Part shown: positions 16,538 through 25,422 of the stretch, in pieces
Layout of the letters: the number at the start of each line of letters is the position of its first letter
Position numbering within the stretch: position 1 is the stretch's first letter
From: an uncultured bacterium
GTDB lineage: Bacteria > Cyanobacteriota > Vampirovibrionia > Gastranaerophilales > Gastranaerophilaceae
Assembly (NCBI GenBank): GCA_905215335.1
Contig: CAJMPQ010000002.1
Coordinates: 186,001 to 250,000, forward strand
Reading direction: 5' to 3'
DNA: 64,000 bases
Made by a program: the position numbers and the translations under genes
The notes under the pieces: model-generated
Told to the model about the DNA's origin: nothing
What the model saw: only the letters and a program-made list of their open reading frames with translations
The model's database searches: none

Positions 16538-17509
16538 ATGAAAGCGGTAGTATTTACAAAGAATAATGAATTGAAATTAGTCAATGATTACGAAAAACCA
16601 GTACCTAAAAAAGGTGAGGCTTTGGTAAGAGTTACTCTAGCTGGAATTTGTAATACTGATTATGAGATAACTAAAGGTTATATGGGATATGTTGGAGTTT
16701 TAGGTCATGAAGCTGTTGGCGTTGTTGAAGATGTAAACGGCGAAGATAAATCTCTTGTTGGAAAAAGAGTTGTACCTGAAATTAGTTACGGATGTAAAGA
16801 TCCAAGTTGTTCTTGGTGTGCAGAAAAATTATATCGCCATTGCCCGGATAGACATACTTTGGGCATATGGAGAAAAGATGGAGTATTTGCTCAATATTTT
16901 ACAATGCCAACAGAAGTATTATTTGAAGTTCCGGATAATGTTCCTGATACTCAAGCTGTTTTTGTAGAGCCATTAGCAGCAGCTTTGGAAATAACAGAAC
17001 AACATCATATAAAGCCGTTTGAAAAAGTGATAGTTTTAGGTGATGGAAAGTTAGGTTTGATTACTGCATTAGCATTAAATGCTCAAAATATAGATGTAAT
17101 GTTGGTGGGTAAACATCAGAATAAACTTGATATTGCAAAAGCTCAGGGTGTTAAGACTTGTTTATTGAATGATTTAAAAATAGAAAAAATATATGACGTT
17201 GTTGTTGAAGCTACAGGTTCAATTTCAGGTTTTGAAACTGCATTGGCTTTAACAAAACCTCGTGGTGTTTTAGTTTTAAAAAGTACAGTTGCAGCTTCTA
17301 AAGAATTTAATTTGGCGCCAATTGTAATTGATGAGATAACAGTTCTAGGTTCTCGTTGCGGACAATTCCCTGCTGCGTTAAGGATGTTAAAATCTAACAA
17401 AATTGATTTTTCTCCTCTGATTTCAGCAACATATTCTATTGATGATGCTATTGAAGGGTTTGAGAAAAATAAAGAAAAAGAAACATTAAAAGTTTTATTA
17501 AAATTTTAA
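16538..17509 (+). CDS. Zinc-dependent medium-chain dehydrogenase (alcohol/polyol type)
   Basis: 323 residues of the MDR superfamily. Catalytic zinc ligands are Cys38 (GICNTDYE), His57-Glu58 (LGHEAVGVVED) and Glu144-type in VEPLAAALE. Four structural-zinc cysteines are at 86, 91, 94 and 102. The Rossmann loop is VLGDGKLGLITALAL (about 166-180). The family oxidises alcohols or polyols with NAD(P). AAGGAG precedes the ATG. The gene sits in a likely two-gene operon behind the sugar-binding protein, so a carbohydrate alcohol is a reasonable guess for the substrate. Confidence 0.85.
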   Translation: MKAVVFTKNNELKLVNDYEKPVPKKGEALVRVTLAGICNTDYEITKGYMGYVGVLGHEAVGVVEDVNGEDKSLVGKRVVPEISYGCKDPSCSWCAEKLYRHCPDRHTLGIWRKDGVFAQYFTMPTEVLFEVPDNVPDTQAVFVEPLAAALEITEQHHIKPFEKVIVLGDGKLGLITALALNAQNIDVMLVGKHQNKLDIAKAQGVKTCLLNDLKIEKIYDVVVEATGSISGFETALALTKPRGVLVLKSTVAASKEFNLAPIVIDEITVLGSRCGQFPAALRMLKSNKIDFSPLISATYSIDDAIEGFEKNKEKETLKVLLKF

Positions 17510-17510
17510 T

Positions 17511-17547
17511 AAAAAAAGATGAAGTTTTAAACTTCATCTTTTTTTTA
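17511..17547. terminator. Bidirectional intrinsic terminator
   Basis: AAAGATGAAGTTT pairs with AAACTTCATCTTT around a 1-2 base loop, with A-run before and T-run after. It serves the dehydrogenase on the plus strand and the prepilin on the minus strand. Confidence 0.85.
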
Positions 17548-17551
17548 TTTT

Positions 17552-18412
17552 TTATTTGTAATTTATATAATCTTTCCAGTAATTATTAGATAATGTAACG
17601 GTTTTTCCTTTTGAGGACCTTCCGTTTCCTGTAACGTTACCAAATTTATCTTTAGCCATTACTGCAACATTTTCAATAGGTTCATTAAATGGACACGCAT
17701 CTAAAGCACATCCTTCTCCTTTTTTACCAGGAAGAGGACAGTCTCTACCGTAATATGCGTTACTTGAACTTTGTAATCTGTTTGCGTCACATGAAACTAA
17801 CTGTCCAGAATAGTTACTGTCGTGTGTCTCATCATTATAAACCCAAGTTCCAACTTGGTGTGCGTTCATTGGTATAAATGCAAAGACATCAATATTGTAT
17901 GTGTTTGGTGGAGCTGTTCCATTTATATCAACACAGATTATTCTGCTTTCTGAATTGAATGTCCAAATTCTACTTTTGGCATCTATCCATATTCCGTAAT
18001 TATCACAAAACATGACCCCTTTTTGTTTCCCTGTAGACATATCAAATCTATATGGGCCACCACCGCCGCCACCGTTTTTGTAGATAGTATTCATTGAATT
18101 AGCAATACCATTAGTACTGTTTACGTTTTTATCGTATGGTCCACCTCCTGGTAAATAACTGATAAATTCTTCAGCCCATTTGGAGACGCCTATACTATTT
18201 GCGTATTGTCCAACATCACCTTTTTCAGAGTTTATTCTAGAGCCTATTTCTTTAATATCACTATATGTGGCTCTGAATTGTTGTTCCAAAACTTTACCTT
18301 TATAATTATATGCAAGTGTAGGTATTGTCAGTGCACTAATTACACCAATCAATCCCATTGTTATCATAATTTCAGCTAAGGTAAAGCCAAATTTTTTATT
18401 TGTAAATTTCAC
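17552..18412 (-). CDS. Type IV prepilin-like protein with large C-terminal domain
   Basis: 286 residues from a GTG start at 18412 (AAGGA upstream). The leader MKFTNKKFG is cut before FTLAEIMITMGLIGVISALT, the class-III signal read by prepilin peptidase, with the conserved Glu at +5. The remainder (about 255 residues) is a globular domain with a Gly-rich loop (GGGGGGPYRFDMSTGKQKG around 112-130), a strand region WIDAKSRIWTFNSESRIICV, and several Cys near the end (CPLPGKKGEGCALDACPF). It is larger than a major pilin and is probably a minor pilin or pseudopilin. It has no pilus operon beside it; pilT is at 57225 and a second prepilin at 32886. Confidence 0.88.
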   Translation of the reverse strand: MKFTNKKFGFTLAEIMITMGLIGVISALTIPTLAYNYKGKVLEQQFRATYSDIKEIGSRINSEKGDVGQYANSIGVSKWAEEFISYLPGGGPYDKNVNSTNGIANSMNTIYKNGGGGGGPYRFDMSTGKQKGVMFCDNYGIWIDAKSRIWTFNSESRIICVDINGTAPPNTYNIDVFAFIPMNAHQVGTWVYNDETHDSNYSGQLVSCDANRLQSSSNAYYGRDCPLPGKKGEGCALDACPFNEPIENVAVMAKDKFGNVTGNGRSSKGKTVTLSNNYWKDYINYK

Positions 18413-18490
18413 GATATAACCAATCCTTATAAACTTCCTATATGTGTATATTATATCCTATTTTTATATTAAAGTCTAGTATAGTTATAA

Positions 18491-19819
18491 TTATAATAAT
18501 ATTTGTGTTGCTAAAATTAATTTATGACTATCGTCTGCGTTTTGGTTCTGACAAAATACATAGTTGAATACAACTTTTAAGGCTTGTCCTTTTATGAACC
18601 AGTTTAAACCTACTGTATATTCGCGTTTTAAATCATTTGAGGCATCTCTGTTAGGATCGAATTGGTCTATTCTTCCTATCAATTGTAAGTGAGGGGTGAA
18701 TTTCCATCCTACAGTAGCTGCGTAGCCGCAAGCTTTATTTGCGCTAACACCTTGAGAGCCATTATAGCCATCTGCTATTGCAGCTTCAAAATTTGTCCAA
18801 AGTTTTTTATATTTATAAGCTACGTAGGCACTACCTACACCGTAATTTATTCCATTATGGCCTCCGTTAAAACCTCCGCCTATTGTTAATTTCCCGTATT
18901 TTGTATCGTGGCTACCAAATGGCTTTATGTTTAACCAGCCGTTGAATTCTGCTCCAGGAAAACCACTTGTGATGTCTCTACCTGAAGATCCAAAAGCTAA
19001 GTTATAGTCAATATAATTATAGTTACCTCGAACTTTTATTGACATAGATCTTGCGTTACCAAAATTACGTGCAATTTGAGAGCGGGCAACAAATGGAAGT
19101 ATAAATGTTGAAGCTCCGCCTTCAACACCCGTTTGTACTCTTGAATAACCTGCAACGATTTGATGGTTTGGAATACTGTCGTTCAAGATGTACGCATCCC
19201 CCATAAACCCATCAATAAAGTTATTTCCGTGTTTGTATATTGGGTTAACGTTTACTTTGAATTTATAATCAGGATTTCTGAAGGAACCGTATACACCAAC
19301 TTCAGTTGTTAGATTGTCATATTCTGTAGAGTACGAAGGAGTGAATAATGCGTTAATAGAGCCTCTATATCCTCCATATACTTGTATTTTATGTATTGGA
19401 CCTTTTTCGTATTCAAAAGTTAAATCATCTTTTAATAAAAATGATTGGATATCGGTTCTGACAATATTACTGTGTAAAATTTTCCCTGGTAATGTATCTT
19501 CGTCAATTTTATTGTCATTGTTTTTATCGAACATTCGGAATATTTCGAAATCAAGTTCTGTGTTATCCATTACCGAATCATCATTGTCATATTCTAAAAT
19601 TTTACTTTGTTTTTTTGAAGTCTTTTGATTTGATTTTTTATTTTGAAGATTTTGATTTTTTTCATCAAACAATGTATCGTCTTCTGTTTTTAAGACAATT
19701 TCATTTTCTTGAGGAGTTGCCAATAAATCTTCAGCTATATCTTCTGTTTGTTGTGCATTTACGGATATTGGGGTTATCAATAAAGCTGAAAAAAGTATCA
19801 GTTTTAAGATTGTTTTCAT
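18491..19819 (-). CDS. Outer-membrane porin-like beta-barrel with EF-hand-like motif
   Basis: 442 residues. The signal peptide is 1-22 (cut after ISVNA). Residues 25-110 are charged and include DKNNDNKIDEDT (98-109), an EF-hand/dockerin-like calcium loop. From about 135 onward alternating strands dominate (IQVYGGYRGSINALFTPSY, KLTIGGGFNGGHNGINYGVG, REYTVGLNWFIKG, ALKVVFNYVF), and the protein ends ILATQILL. This fits a carboxylate- or phosphate-selective porin barrel (OprP/DUF3138 type). Presence implies a diderm envelope. A TGT-TATAAT box lies eight bases before the ATG, divergent from the decarboxylase. Confidence 0.75.
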   Translation of the reverse strand: MKTILKLILFSALLITPISVNAQQTEDIAEDLLATPQENEIVLKTEDDTLFDEKNQNLQNKKSNQKTSKKQSKILEYDNDDSVMDNTELDFEIFRMFDKNNDNKIDEDTLPGKILHSNIVRTDIQSFLLKDDLTFEYEKGPIHKIQVYGGYRGSINALFTPSYSTEYDNLTTEVGVYGSFRNPDYKFKVNVNPIYKHGNNFIDGFMGDAYILNDSIPNHQIVAGYSRVQTGVEGGASTFILPFVARSQIARNFGNARSMSIKVRGNYNYIDYNLAFGSSGRDITSGFPGAEFNGWLNIKPFGSHDTKYGKLTIGGGFNGGHNGINYGVGSAYVAYKYKKLWTNFEAAIADGYNGSQGVSANKACGYAATVGWKFTPHLQLIGRIDQFDPNRDASNDLKREYTVGLNWFIKGQALKVVFNYVFCQNQNADDSHKLILATQILL

Positions 19820-19824
19820 ATGTT

Positions 19825-19833
19825 ACAATTATA
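19825..19833 (-). promoter_or_regulatory. Extended -10 of the porin gene
   Basis: On the minus strand TATAAT occupies 19828-19833, preceded by TGT. Eight bases separate it from the ATG at 19819, leaving almost no leader. Confidence 0.5.
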
Positions 19834-19868
19834 ACATAAAAATTGTAGATTTCATAATTTTTTTATTG

Positions 19869-19874
19869 TATATT
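19869..19874 (+). promoter_or_regulatory. -10 of the decarboxylase gene, leaderless arrangement
   Basis: TATATT at 19869-19874 is followed by six bases and then the ATG at 19881. No ribosome site is visible between them. Confidence 0.4.
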
Positions 19875-19880
19875 TTCATT

Positions 19881-21305
19881 ATGCCGAACAAAGTTAAAAA
19901 TAATAAACAAACAGATGTAAAAGCCCCGATTGTAGAAGCTTTAAAGGTAGCTTATAACAATCCAACTTATCAATTCCATATTCCTGGTCATACAAAAGGT
20001 CTTGGAACATTGCCATCATTTAGAAAACTTATTGGTAAAAAAGCTTTGATGGTAGATACTACAGATGAGTTTGATAATTTAGGAACATTAACTCCAGCCA
20101 CTGGTCCTATTAAGGAAGCAGAGGTGTTGGCTGCGCAAGCTTTTGGCGCAAAAAGAACTTTCTTTTTATTGAATGGTTCAACAATTGGTAACCTTGCAAT
20201 TGCAATGGGTTTAACCAAAAAATGTCAAAAGGTTATTGTTAATAGAAATTGTCATAGATCAGTTTTAACAGGTTTGATTATCTCAGGAGCTGAGCCATTA
20301 TGGATTATTCCTGAAAAGTTCAGTGATTGGGGAATTTGGGGAAATATTGAAGCTGCATCTGTTGAAAAATTGTTATCAGAGAATGATGATGTTTCAATGG
20401 TTTGGATTACTAATCCAACTTATGAAGGTGTTGTTTCTGATGTGAAAGCAATTTCGGCAGTTTGTAAAAAATATAATGTCCCTTTAATTGTTGATGAAGC
20501 GCATGGTTGTTTGTGGAATTTCAATGAAAAATTACCTGAAACATCATTGAAGTTAGGTGCTGATATTGTTGTTCACTCTTTACATAAAACCGGTGGCAGT
20601 ATGAGCCAATCTTCAATGCTTCATATCAGTGAAAATTCACAAATTAATGCAGATGATGTTGAAAGAGCATTAATGCTTTTACATACAACAAGTCCATCAT
20701 TAATGCTTTTAGGTAGTTTAGATGCAGCTAGAGCAAATTTACAAAGTAAAAGAGGGCAAAAACAATTAGCAAAAGCAATTGCTAATGCTAAATATTTGCG
20801 TTCTGAAATTGATAAAATGCAAACAATTCATCAGTTGAAATCAGATTTTGGTTATAAAACTGATGTAACAAAAGTGTTTATAAAAGCTGATGGTTTATCA
20901 GGTAAAAGATTAGAGTCAATTCTAGAAATAGATTTTGGTATCGAAGTCGAAAGTGCTTCTGATGCGGGTATTCTAATTTTAAGTAATATTGGTAATAAAC
21001 GTTCAGATTTTGAGTATTTAGTAGATTGTTTGAAAAAGATTGATACTCATGATTATAAAGATATTTATTATTTAGAAAATAAGAAACATATGCCAATGTT
21101 GACTCCTATAATAAAAAGAAGTTTAAGAGAGGCTTATTTCTCAGAAAAAGAAGTTGTGCCAAAAGCAGAAGCTGTTGGTAGATTATCTGGAGAAGTTGTA
21201 GCTGAATGTCCTCCTGGAATTTCTATTTTATTGCCGGGAGAATTGATTACAGAAGAGCATTTACCATATTTAGCTGATTATGAATTTATTGAAGTAATTA
21301 AATAA
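19881..21305 (+). CDS. Orn/Lys/Arg decarboxylase, group III PLP enzyme
   Basis: 474 residues from ATG 19881 (a TTG at 19866 would add five). The fold is the aspartate-aminotransferase type of basic amino-acid decarboxylases. QFHIPGHTKG (31-40) is the family start; DTTDEFDNL; FLLNGSTIGNLA binds phosphate; IVDEAHG has Asp205; HSLHKTGG carries the Schiff-base Lys236. The C-terminal domain ends with AECPPGISILLPGELIT, typical of SpeA-type arginine/lysine decarboxylases (B. subtilis SpeA/YaaO group). It would make a polyamine precursor such as agmatine or cadaverine. The substrate cannot be read from the sequence. Its 3' end overlaps fliR on the other strand by eight bases. Confidence 0.9.
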   Translation: MPNKVKNNKQTDVKAPIVEALKVAYNNPTYQFHIPGHTKGLGTLPSFRKLIGKKALMVDTTDEFDNLGTLTPATGPIKEAEVLAAQAFGAKRTFFLLNGSTIGNLAIAMGLTKKCQKVIVNRNCHRSVLTGLIISGAEPLWIIPEKFSDWGIWGNIEAASVEKLLSENDDVSMVWITNPTYEGVVSDVKAISAVCKKYNVPLIVDEAHGCLWNFNEKLPETSLKLGADIVVHSLHKTGGSMSQSSMLHISENSQINADDVERALMLLHTTSPSLMLLGSLDAARANLQSKRGQKQLAKAIANAKYLRSEIDKMQTIHQLKSDFGYKTDVTKVFIKADGLSGKRLESILEIDFGIEVESASDAGILILSNIGNKRSDFEYLVDCLKKIDTHDYKDIYYLENKKHMPMLTPIIKRSLREAYFSEKEVVPKAEAVGRLSGEVVAECPPGISILLPGELITEEHLPYLADYEFIEVIK

Positions 21306-22080
21306 TATTTGCAAAGCTTAAGAAATATTCTTCAATTACGTTCATAAGCATTGGTAAAATCCAAACCATGATTGCTGCTCCTAAAACTGGTTTGAATAGG
21401 AAGCTTAATTGGAAAACGTTTACTTGTGGTGCAGTTCTTGAAATTACACCTAAAATAATATCTTGGGCAAGTGTAGCTAAAAGTATTGGGGATGCAATTT
21501 GTAGCCCCATATATAATGTGTTTGAAGACATTTTTATTAAAAGATCCATTTTAATAAGTTGTGGTAATGGAATATGTGCTGCATACATTGGGAAAATTTC
21601 AAAACTTCTAACCAAAGCTTTAAATAGCCAGTAGACTCCACCTAGGTTTATAAAAATTAGTATCCCCATTAGGGAAATCATTTTTGTAAGTATAGAAACT
21701 TGGGCGGAAGTCGTTGGGTCTAGTGTAGTTGCAGACGATAGACCCATTTGCATGTTAATCATTTCTGCACCACAATCTATAGCGATAGTTATAAGTTGTG
21801 CCATATATCCAATCATTGCACCTACAACAATATTTAATAGTAAAGACAGTGCGAATGAATCACATTGAGTCAAACATTTTTCAGGATGTAAAAAAGGAAC
21901 TAAAAAAACGGTTACAATAAGAGCAAATGGTAGTTTTACAAGTGATGGAAAATCTTTTCTGTTAAATATTGGGGCAAATCTAAAAAATCCAATCATTCTA
22001 GCAAAAACTAATGCACCTGCCATAAGGTAGGTATTCATTTTAGGAAATATTTTCATTAGTTCTACTATAATTGTATCCAT
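21298..22080 (-). CDS. fliR: Type III export apparatus protein FliR/SctT
   Basis: 260 residues with about six hydrophobic segments: LMAGALVFARMIGFFRFAPI (17-36), LVKLPFALIVTVFLVPFLHP, LLNIVVGAMIGYMAQLITIA, a loop with GLSSATTLDPTTSAQVSILT (the FliR signature between segments), then LMGILIFINLGGVYWLFKAL and a late PVLGAAIMVWILPMLMNVI. It is part of the FliPQR core channel in the inner membrane. It starts six bases after fliQ in a minus-strand operon. Length is normal. Flagellar versus injectisome use cannot be settled from this gene alone. Confidence 0.93.
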   Translation of the reverse strand: MDTIIVELMKIFPKMNTYLMAGALVFARMIGFFRFAPIFNRKDFPSLVKLPFALIVTVFLVPFLHPEKCLTQCDSFALSLLLNIVVGAMIGYMAQLITIAIDCGAEMINMQMGLSSATTLDPTTSAQVSILTKMISLMGILIFINLGGVYWLFKALVRSFEIFPMYAAHIPLPQLIKMDLLIKMSSNTLYMGLQIASPILLATLAQDIILGVISRTAPQVNVFQLSFLFKPVLGAAIMVWILPMLMNVIEEYFLSFANII

Positions 22081-22085
22081 TTATT

Positions 22086-22574
22086 TTATCTTCCCATTAA
22101 TCTTTTTGTTTCAACTAAATCAGGTTTAGGCATAGCAGTTTTAGCTGCAGGAGTGTATTTTGCTCTTTGATTCTTATCAATATAAGGAACTTTTCCTGGG
22201 TTTTTCATTATTTCATCCATAGAATCTATGTTTTTGAAATGGTCTTTCATTTCACCGGCAAATGGTGATGTATATTTATGATAGTCTGCATCTAGTACAA
22301 AGTTTTCGCTATGAGGAACTGTATTGAATGCAAGAACCATACCTTCTTGGAATAAATTTGTTAGCATTCTTATGAAACCTACGCCTCCTATGATGATAAC
22401 TAGGAATACACCTAAGATTTTAGGAGCAGCAGCAATAGTTTGTTCTTGTACTTGTGTTACGGCTTGTAAGATACCAACAACAAGACCGATGCCAGCTGCA
22501 ACAAGAACGCATGGCATTGATATTGCTAACATTATTAAAAAACCTTTTGCTAAATATTCTAATAAGATTTCCAC
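22086..22574 (-). CDS. fliQ: Export apparatus protein FliQ with extra C-terminal domain
   Basis: 162 residues, against about 89 for normal FliQ. Residues 1-87 are FliQ: two membrane helices (LAKGFLIMLAISMPCVLVAA and ILGVFLVIIIGGVGFIRMLT), with GLVVGILQAVTQVQEQT between. Residues 88-162 are a soluble tail (HSENFVLDADYHKYTSPFAG, then KNPGKVPYIDKNQRAKYTPA and a basic end KRLMGR) that I do not recognise. The frame is uninterrupted with no internal stop, so the extension is not explained by a lost neighbour. The tail would face the cytosol or periplasm and could contact the SpoA complex or the basal ring. Confidence 0.9.
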   Translation of the reverse strand: MEILLEYLAKGFLIMLAISMPCVLVAAGIGLVVGILQAVTQVQEQTIAAAPKILGVFLVIIIGGVGFIRMLTNLFQEGMVLAFNTVPHSENFVLDADYHKYTSPFAGEMKDHFKNIDSMDEIMKNPGKVPYIDKNQRAKYTPAAKTAMPKPDLVETKRLMGR

Positions 22575-22597
22575 TGTTTATTCCTCTAAAATTAATC

Positions 22598-23236
22598 TTA
22601 GTTATAACTTGAAACCAAGCCTTGTACAATTAATGCCCATCCGTCAACTGCAATAAATATCAGGAGTTTAAACGGCATTGAAATAATTGTTGGTGATAGC
22701 ATGAACATACCTAGTGCCAGTAGAACGTTTGCAACAACCAAGTCTAAAATAATAAATGGTACGAAAATTATAAAACTTATTTCGAATGATGTTTTTAATT
22801 CACTGATAATATATGCTGGAGCAACTTCCCATATTGATATGTCATCAGGAGATTTTGGTTTTGTTTTATGCGCAAGTTCTACGAAAAATGTCAGGTCACT
22901 TTCTCTGGTTTGTTTTAGCATAAATTCTTTTAGCGGTTTAGATCCTTCTTGAATTGCTGCAACCATGTCGTGGTTCTTTTGATATGGTACTGAACCCATA
23001 TCATACATTTTTTGGAATGTTCCGCCCATTGTGTAGAATGTTAAAATTATTGATAAACCGATAATTACAATTGCCGGAGGAACTTGTTGTGTACCCATTG
23101 CGGTTTTTAGCATTGAAAATACAACAACAAATCTTAGGAAACTTGTCATACAACAAAATATAAAAGGTAATAGTGAAAACATAGACATCACTATTAGCAT
23201 TTGTAGTACCGGATTTAGATTTTGTAATTGATCCAT
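22598..23236 (-). CDS. fliP: Export apparatus protein FliP/SctR
   Basis: 212 residues. TTSFLRFVVVFSMLKTAMGT-type stretch (really MTSFLRFVVVFSMLKTAMGT) then QQVPPAIVIIGLSIILTF is the FliP/SctR signature. Late helices ISFIIFVPFIILDLVVANVL and MLSPTIISMPFKLLIFIAVD match the family. The protein lacks the cleaved signal peptide of classical FliP (about 245 residues) and begins directly with the first membrane helix, as SctR proteins do. It would form the export gate with FliQ and FliR. It sits between fliO and fliQ. Confidence 0.92.
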   Translation of the reverse strand: MDQLQNLNPVLQMLIVMSMFSLLPFIFCCMTSFLRFVVVFSMLKTAMGTQQVPPAIVIIGLSIILTFYTMGGTFQKMYDMGSVPYQKNHDMVAAIQEGSKPLKEFMLKQTRESDLTFFVELAHKTKPKSPDDISIWEVAPAYIISELKTSFEISFIIFVPFIILDLVVANVLLALGMFMLSPTIISMPFKLLIFIAVDGWALIVQGLVSSYN

Positions 23237-23249
23237 AATTTATTTATTC

Positions 23250-23846
23250 CTATAGTTCGTTAATTTTTTTTGCCATTTCTCTAATTGTTGTTAATTCTTT
23301 GTTTTGTCTTTTTGAGAAATCTAATATAACTTGTTTGTTTGTAGGAGTTTGAGATGGAGTATTTTGTTCTCTTCTATCCATTCCTCTTCTAAGTTTTGCT
23401 CCTTCTGGGTTTGGAGCTTGAATTGGCTCCAAATGTATTGGTTGTTTATTGTTTTGTACAATATCCATATCTATTAAACGAGTTTGGGTTTGAGGAATTA
23501 GTTTTTCAATTTCTTGGTTAATATTTTGTGGTAATTCCTCTGTCATTATATTTTCAAATCGTTTAAAATCTTTTTGAGTTTGTCTTGGAGTAGTTTCAGA
23601 ATCTAATTTAGATAACAGGGTAGTTCTATCCATATCTGAGGCTACTAAAAATCTTTCATTCCCAGCTCTTACTATAAGTAAAGATTTTCTTGGGTTTATA
23701 GGCATAGTTTCTTCAATGCTTAAGTATTTAGAATTTTTATTGCTTAAGCCGCCTTCCATAAATTTTTTGTATACGAAAATGGCAAAGAAAATTAGACCTA
23801 ACATTGCCATTGTATAAACTGTAAAATTTGCTATATAACTACCCAT
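23250..23846 (-). CDS. fliO: FliO-like export assembly protein
   Basis: 198 residues. A single membrane helix (VYTMAMLGLIFFAIFVYKKF, about 9-28) is followed by the FliO-type beta domain: LSIEETMPINPRKSLLIVRA, GNERFLVASDMDRTTLLSKL. The C-terminal 110 residues are Gln/Pro-rich and charged. FliO helps FliP assemble and is found in flagellar rather than injectisome loci, so it supports a flagellar origin for the operon. The family is poorly conserved, so the call also leans on the position upstream of fliP. Confidence 0.75.
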   Translation of the reverse strand: MGSYIANFTVYTMAMLGLIFFAIFVYKKFMEGGLSNKNSKYLSIEETMPINPRKSLLIVRAGNERFLVASDMDRTTLLSKLDSETTPRQTQKDFKRFENIMTEELPQNINQEIEKLIPQTQTRLIDMDIVQNNKQPIHLEPIQAPNPEGAKLRRGMDRREQNTPSQTPTNKQVILDFSKRQNKELTTIREMAKKINEL

Positions 23847-23888
23847 AGTCTGTTTATCTCCCTAATATCAGATAAGTTTTTTGTTAAA

Positions 23889-25106
23889 TTAGATGTTTTC
23901 GTCTTCTAATTCAAAGTCGCTGTAATCGAATTCTTCATCGTTTTCACCTTCTCCACCTTCGTTTTGGTATTCTTGTTGAGGTGCTTCTGGTGCATTATTT
24001 TCAAATTCTTCATTTGATGAGAATTCTTCTTGTTGAGTTTCCATATTGTTTGCTTGACTAGAAGCTCTAGCAGGTGCTGAAGATCCGCCATTTTGAGCAA
24101 TAACATTATTGATTTTTACGCCATATCTATCATTGATTATTACTAGTGAGCCACTAGCAATTGGTTTTCCTTCAACTTTAAGAGTTACATTATTATCATA
24201 TAGAGATGTTAAGTCTACTACCAACCCATCTTCTATATTTTTTAATTCTCCTAATGTTATTTTTACTGCATCAAATTCAGCATTCATTTCAACTTCTATG
24301 GAATCCCATATATTTTGATGAGTATCACTCATGTTATTTCCTCCGTCAATTGTTTCCGGTATTAATAAATCCATATTTGGATTAATGTTTACGTCCATTT
24401 TTTCACCTTGTAGTGATAATGTTAAGTGTGAAAGATTACTGTTTTCAAACACAACAACATCATCTTCTTCCAGGTTTTTTAAATCAAATAATGAAAATTT
24501 AGTTTTTCCAACAATTACTTTTGCTGTGATTTCGCTATTTGGAAAATCTGTTTCTGAAAATTTTGGACCTGATGAATTAATAGCTTCCGGACTTAATAAT
24601 GCTGCAGGAAGTGATAGTATTATTTTACCTGCTTCTTTATTGTATTCATCTATGTCCTTGATTAAAAAGGTTAAATGTATAACGTCAAAGTTTGTTCTTT
24701 TTAATTCTGTGGGATTGTTGTTTGTTAGTTTTTCTTTTATTGCATCATACATAAATCCGTTAAATGAAGTGATAACTTTAGCTTCGAGTTCGGAAATTTT
24801 GTTTATGTTAAATTTTGTTTTTGATTGTCCAAGAGCTTTACTTAATATAATATCAATTGCTCTGTCTGTAATACGGAAGAACATATCATAATTCGCATCT
24901 ATGCGAACTTTTGTTACAAAGCAAGCTTCACTATCTAAAAGACAATTTATATTTTTGCTCAATCCAATGAAATTTATTGTAAAATTCTTTTCAAAAAATT
25001 CGTCACAAGAGTTTTGAACAAGTTCAGGGAACGTGTTTTGATACCAGTTGTATTCTTTATACAACTCTTCAGTGGATATTGAGTTTTCTACTAATTTATC
25101 TTCCAT
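23889..25106 (-). CDS. Two-SpoA C-ring protein (FliM/FliN-fusion or SctQ-like)
   Basis: 405 residues. Residues 1-180 hold a divergent middle-type domain (helix INKISELEAKVITSFNGFMY). Then come two SpoA domains in tandem: about 190-248 (ITAKVIVGKTKFSLFDLKNL, EEDDVVVFE) and 265-337 (VEMNAEFDAVKITLGELKNI, EDGLVVDL, YGVKINNVI). Residues 341-405 are a very acidic tail. One chain with two SpoA domains is the rule for SctQ proteins of injectisomes, while flagella usually split them between FliM and FliN. It heads the export operon and would form the cytoplasmic sorting ring. AAGGGA precedes the ATG. Confidence 0.8.
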   Translation of the reverse strand: MEDKLVENSISTEELYKEYNWYQNTFPELVQNSCDEFFEKNFTINFIGLSKNINCLLDSEACFVTKVRIDANYDMFFRITDRAIDIILSKALGQSKTKFNINKISELEAKVITSFNGFMYDAIKEKLTNNNPTELKRTNFDVIHLTFLIKDIDEYNKEAGKIILSLPAALLSPEAINSSGPKFSETDFPNSEITAKVIVGKTKFSLFDLKNLEEDDVVVFENSNLSHLTLSLQGEKMDVNINPNMDLLIPETIDGGNNMSDTHQNIWDSIEVEMNAEFDAVKITLGELKNIEDGLVVDLTSLYDNNVTLKVEGKPIASGSLVIINDRYGVKINNVIAQNGGSSAPARASSQANNMETQQEEFSSNEEFENNAPEAPQQEYQNEGGEGENDEEFDYSDFELEDENI

Positions 25107-25422
25107 TACAACTATCCCTTAATTTATCCCCGGGAAATTGACGTATATTCCCCACATCTACAATAATGTATAAACGGATTTATTACATCAATCTTTTAAT
25201 GGATATTTTTTAAAAGTCATTCAATTTTTATAATGTTTTTAACTAAATCCAATGGATTGATTTTGTTTAATTTTATTTGAGCTTATTAGAGTTTAGATAA
25301 ATTTTTATAATTCATATACTTATATTAGATAAATTTGCTCAAATTCTATAAAAGGTTGATTTAATTTTAATTAAAATTTGAAATAATAAATTTGTTATCA
25401 CTGTTTAAAGGAATTAATAAGA
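25107..25422. other. 316-base divergent intergenic region, export operon versus cyclase operon
   Basis: This is very AT-rich apart from CCCCGGGAA near 25128. It must hold the promoters of both operons, but I see no convincing -35/-10 pair, hairpin or open frame. Confidence 0.4.

Noticed and set aside
18040..18090. GC-rich repeat in the prepilin gene
   Set aside because: It only encodes a run of six glycines within an intact frame.
19988..20218. Minus-strand frames inside the decarboxylase gene
   Set aside because: They are antisense shadows of a well-supported enzyme and encode no recognisable motif.
24010..24100. Separate small minus-strand gene within the two-SpoA gene
   Set aside because: It is an out-of-frame shadow of the acidic, low-complexity tail.
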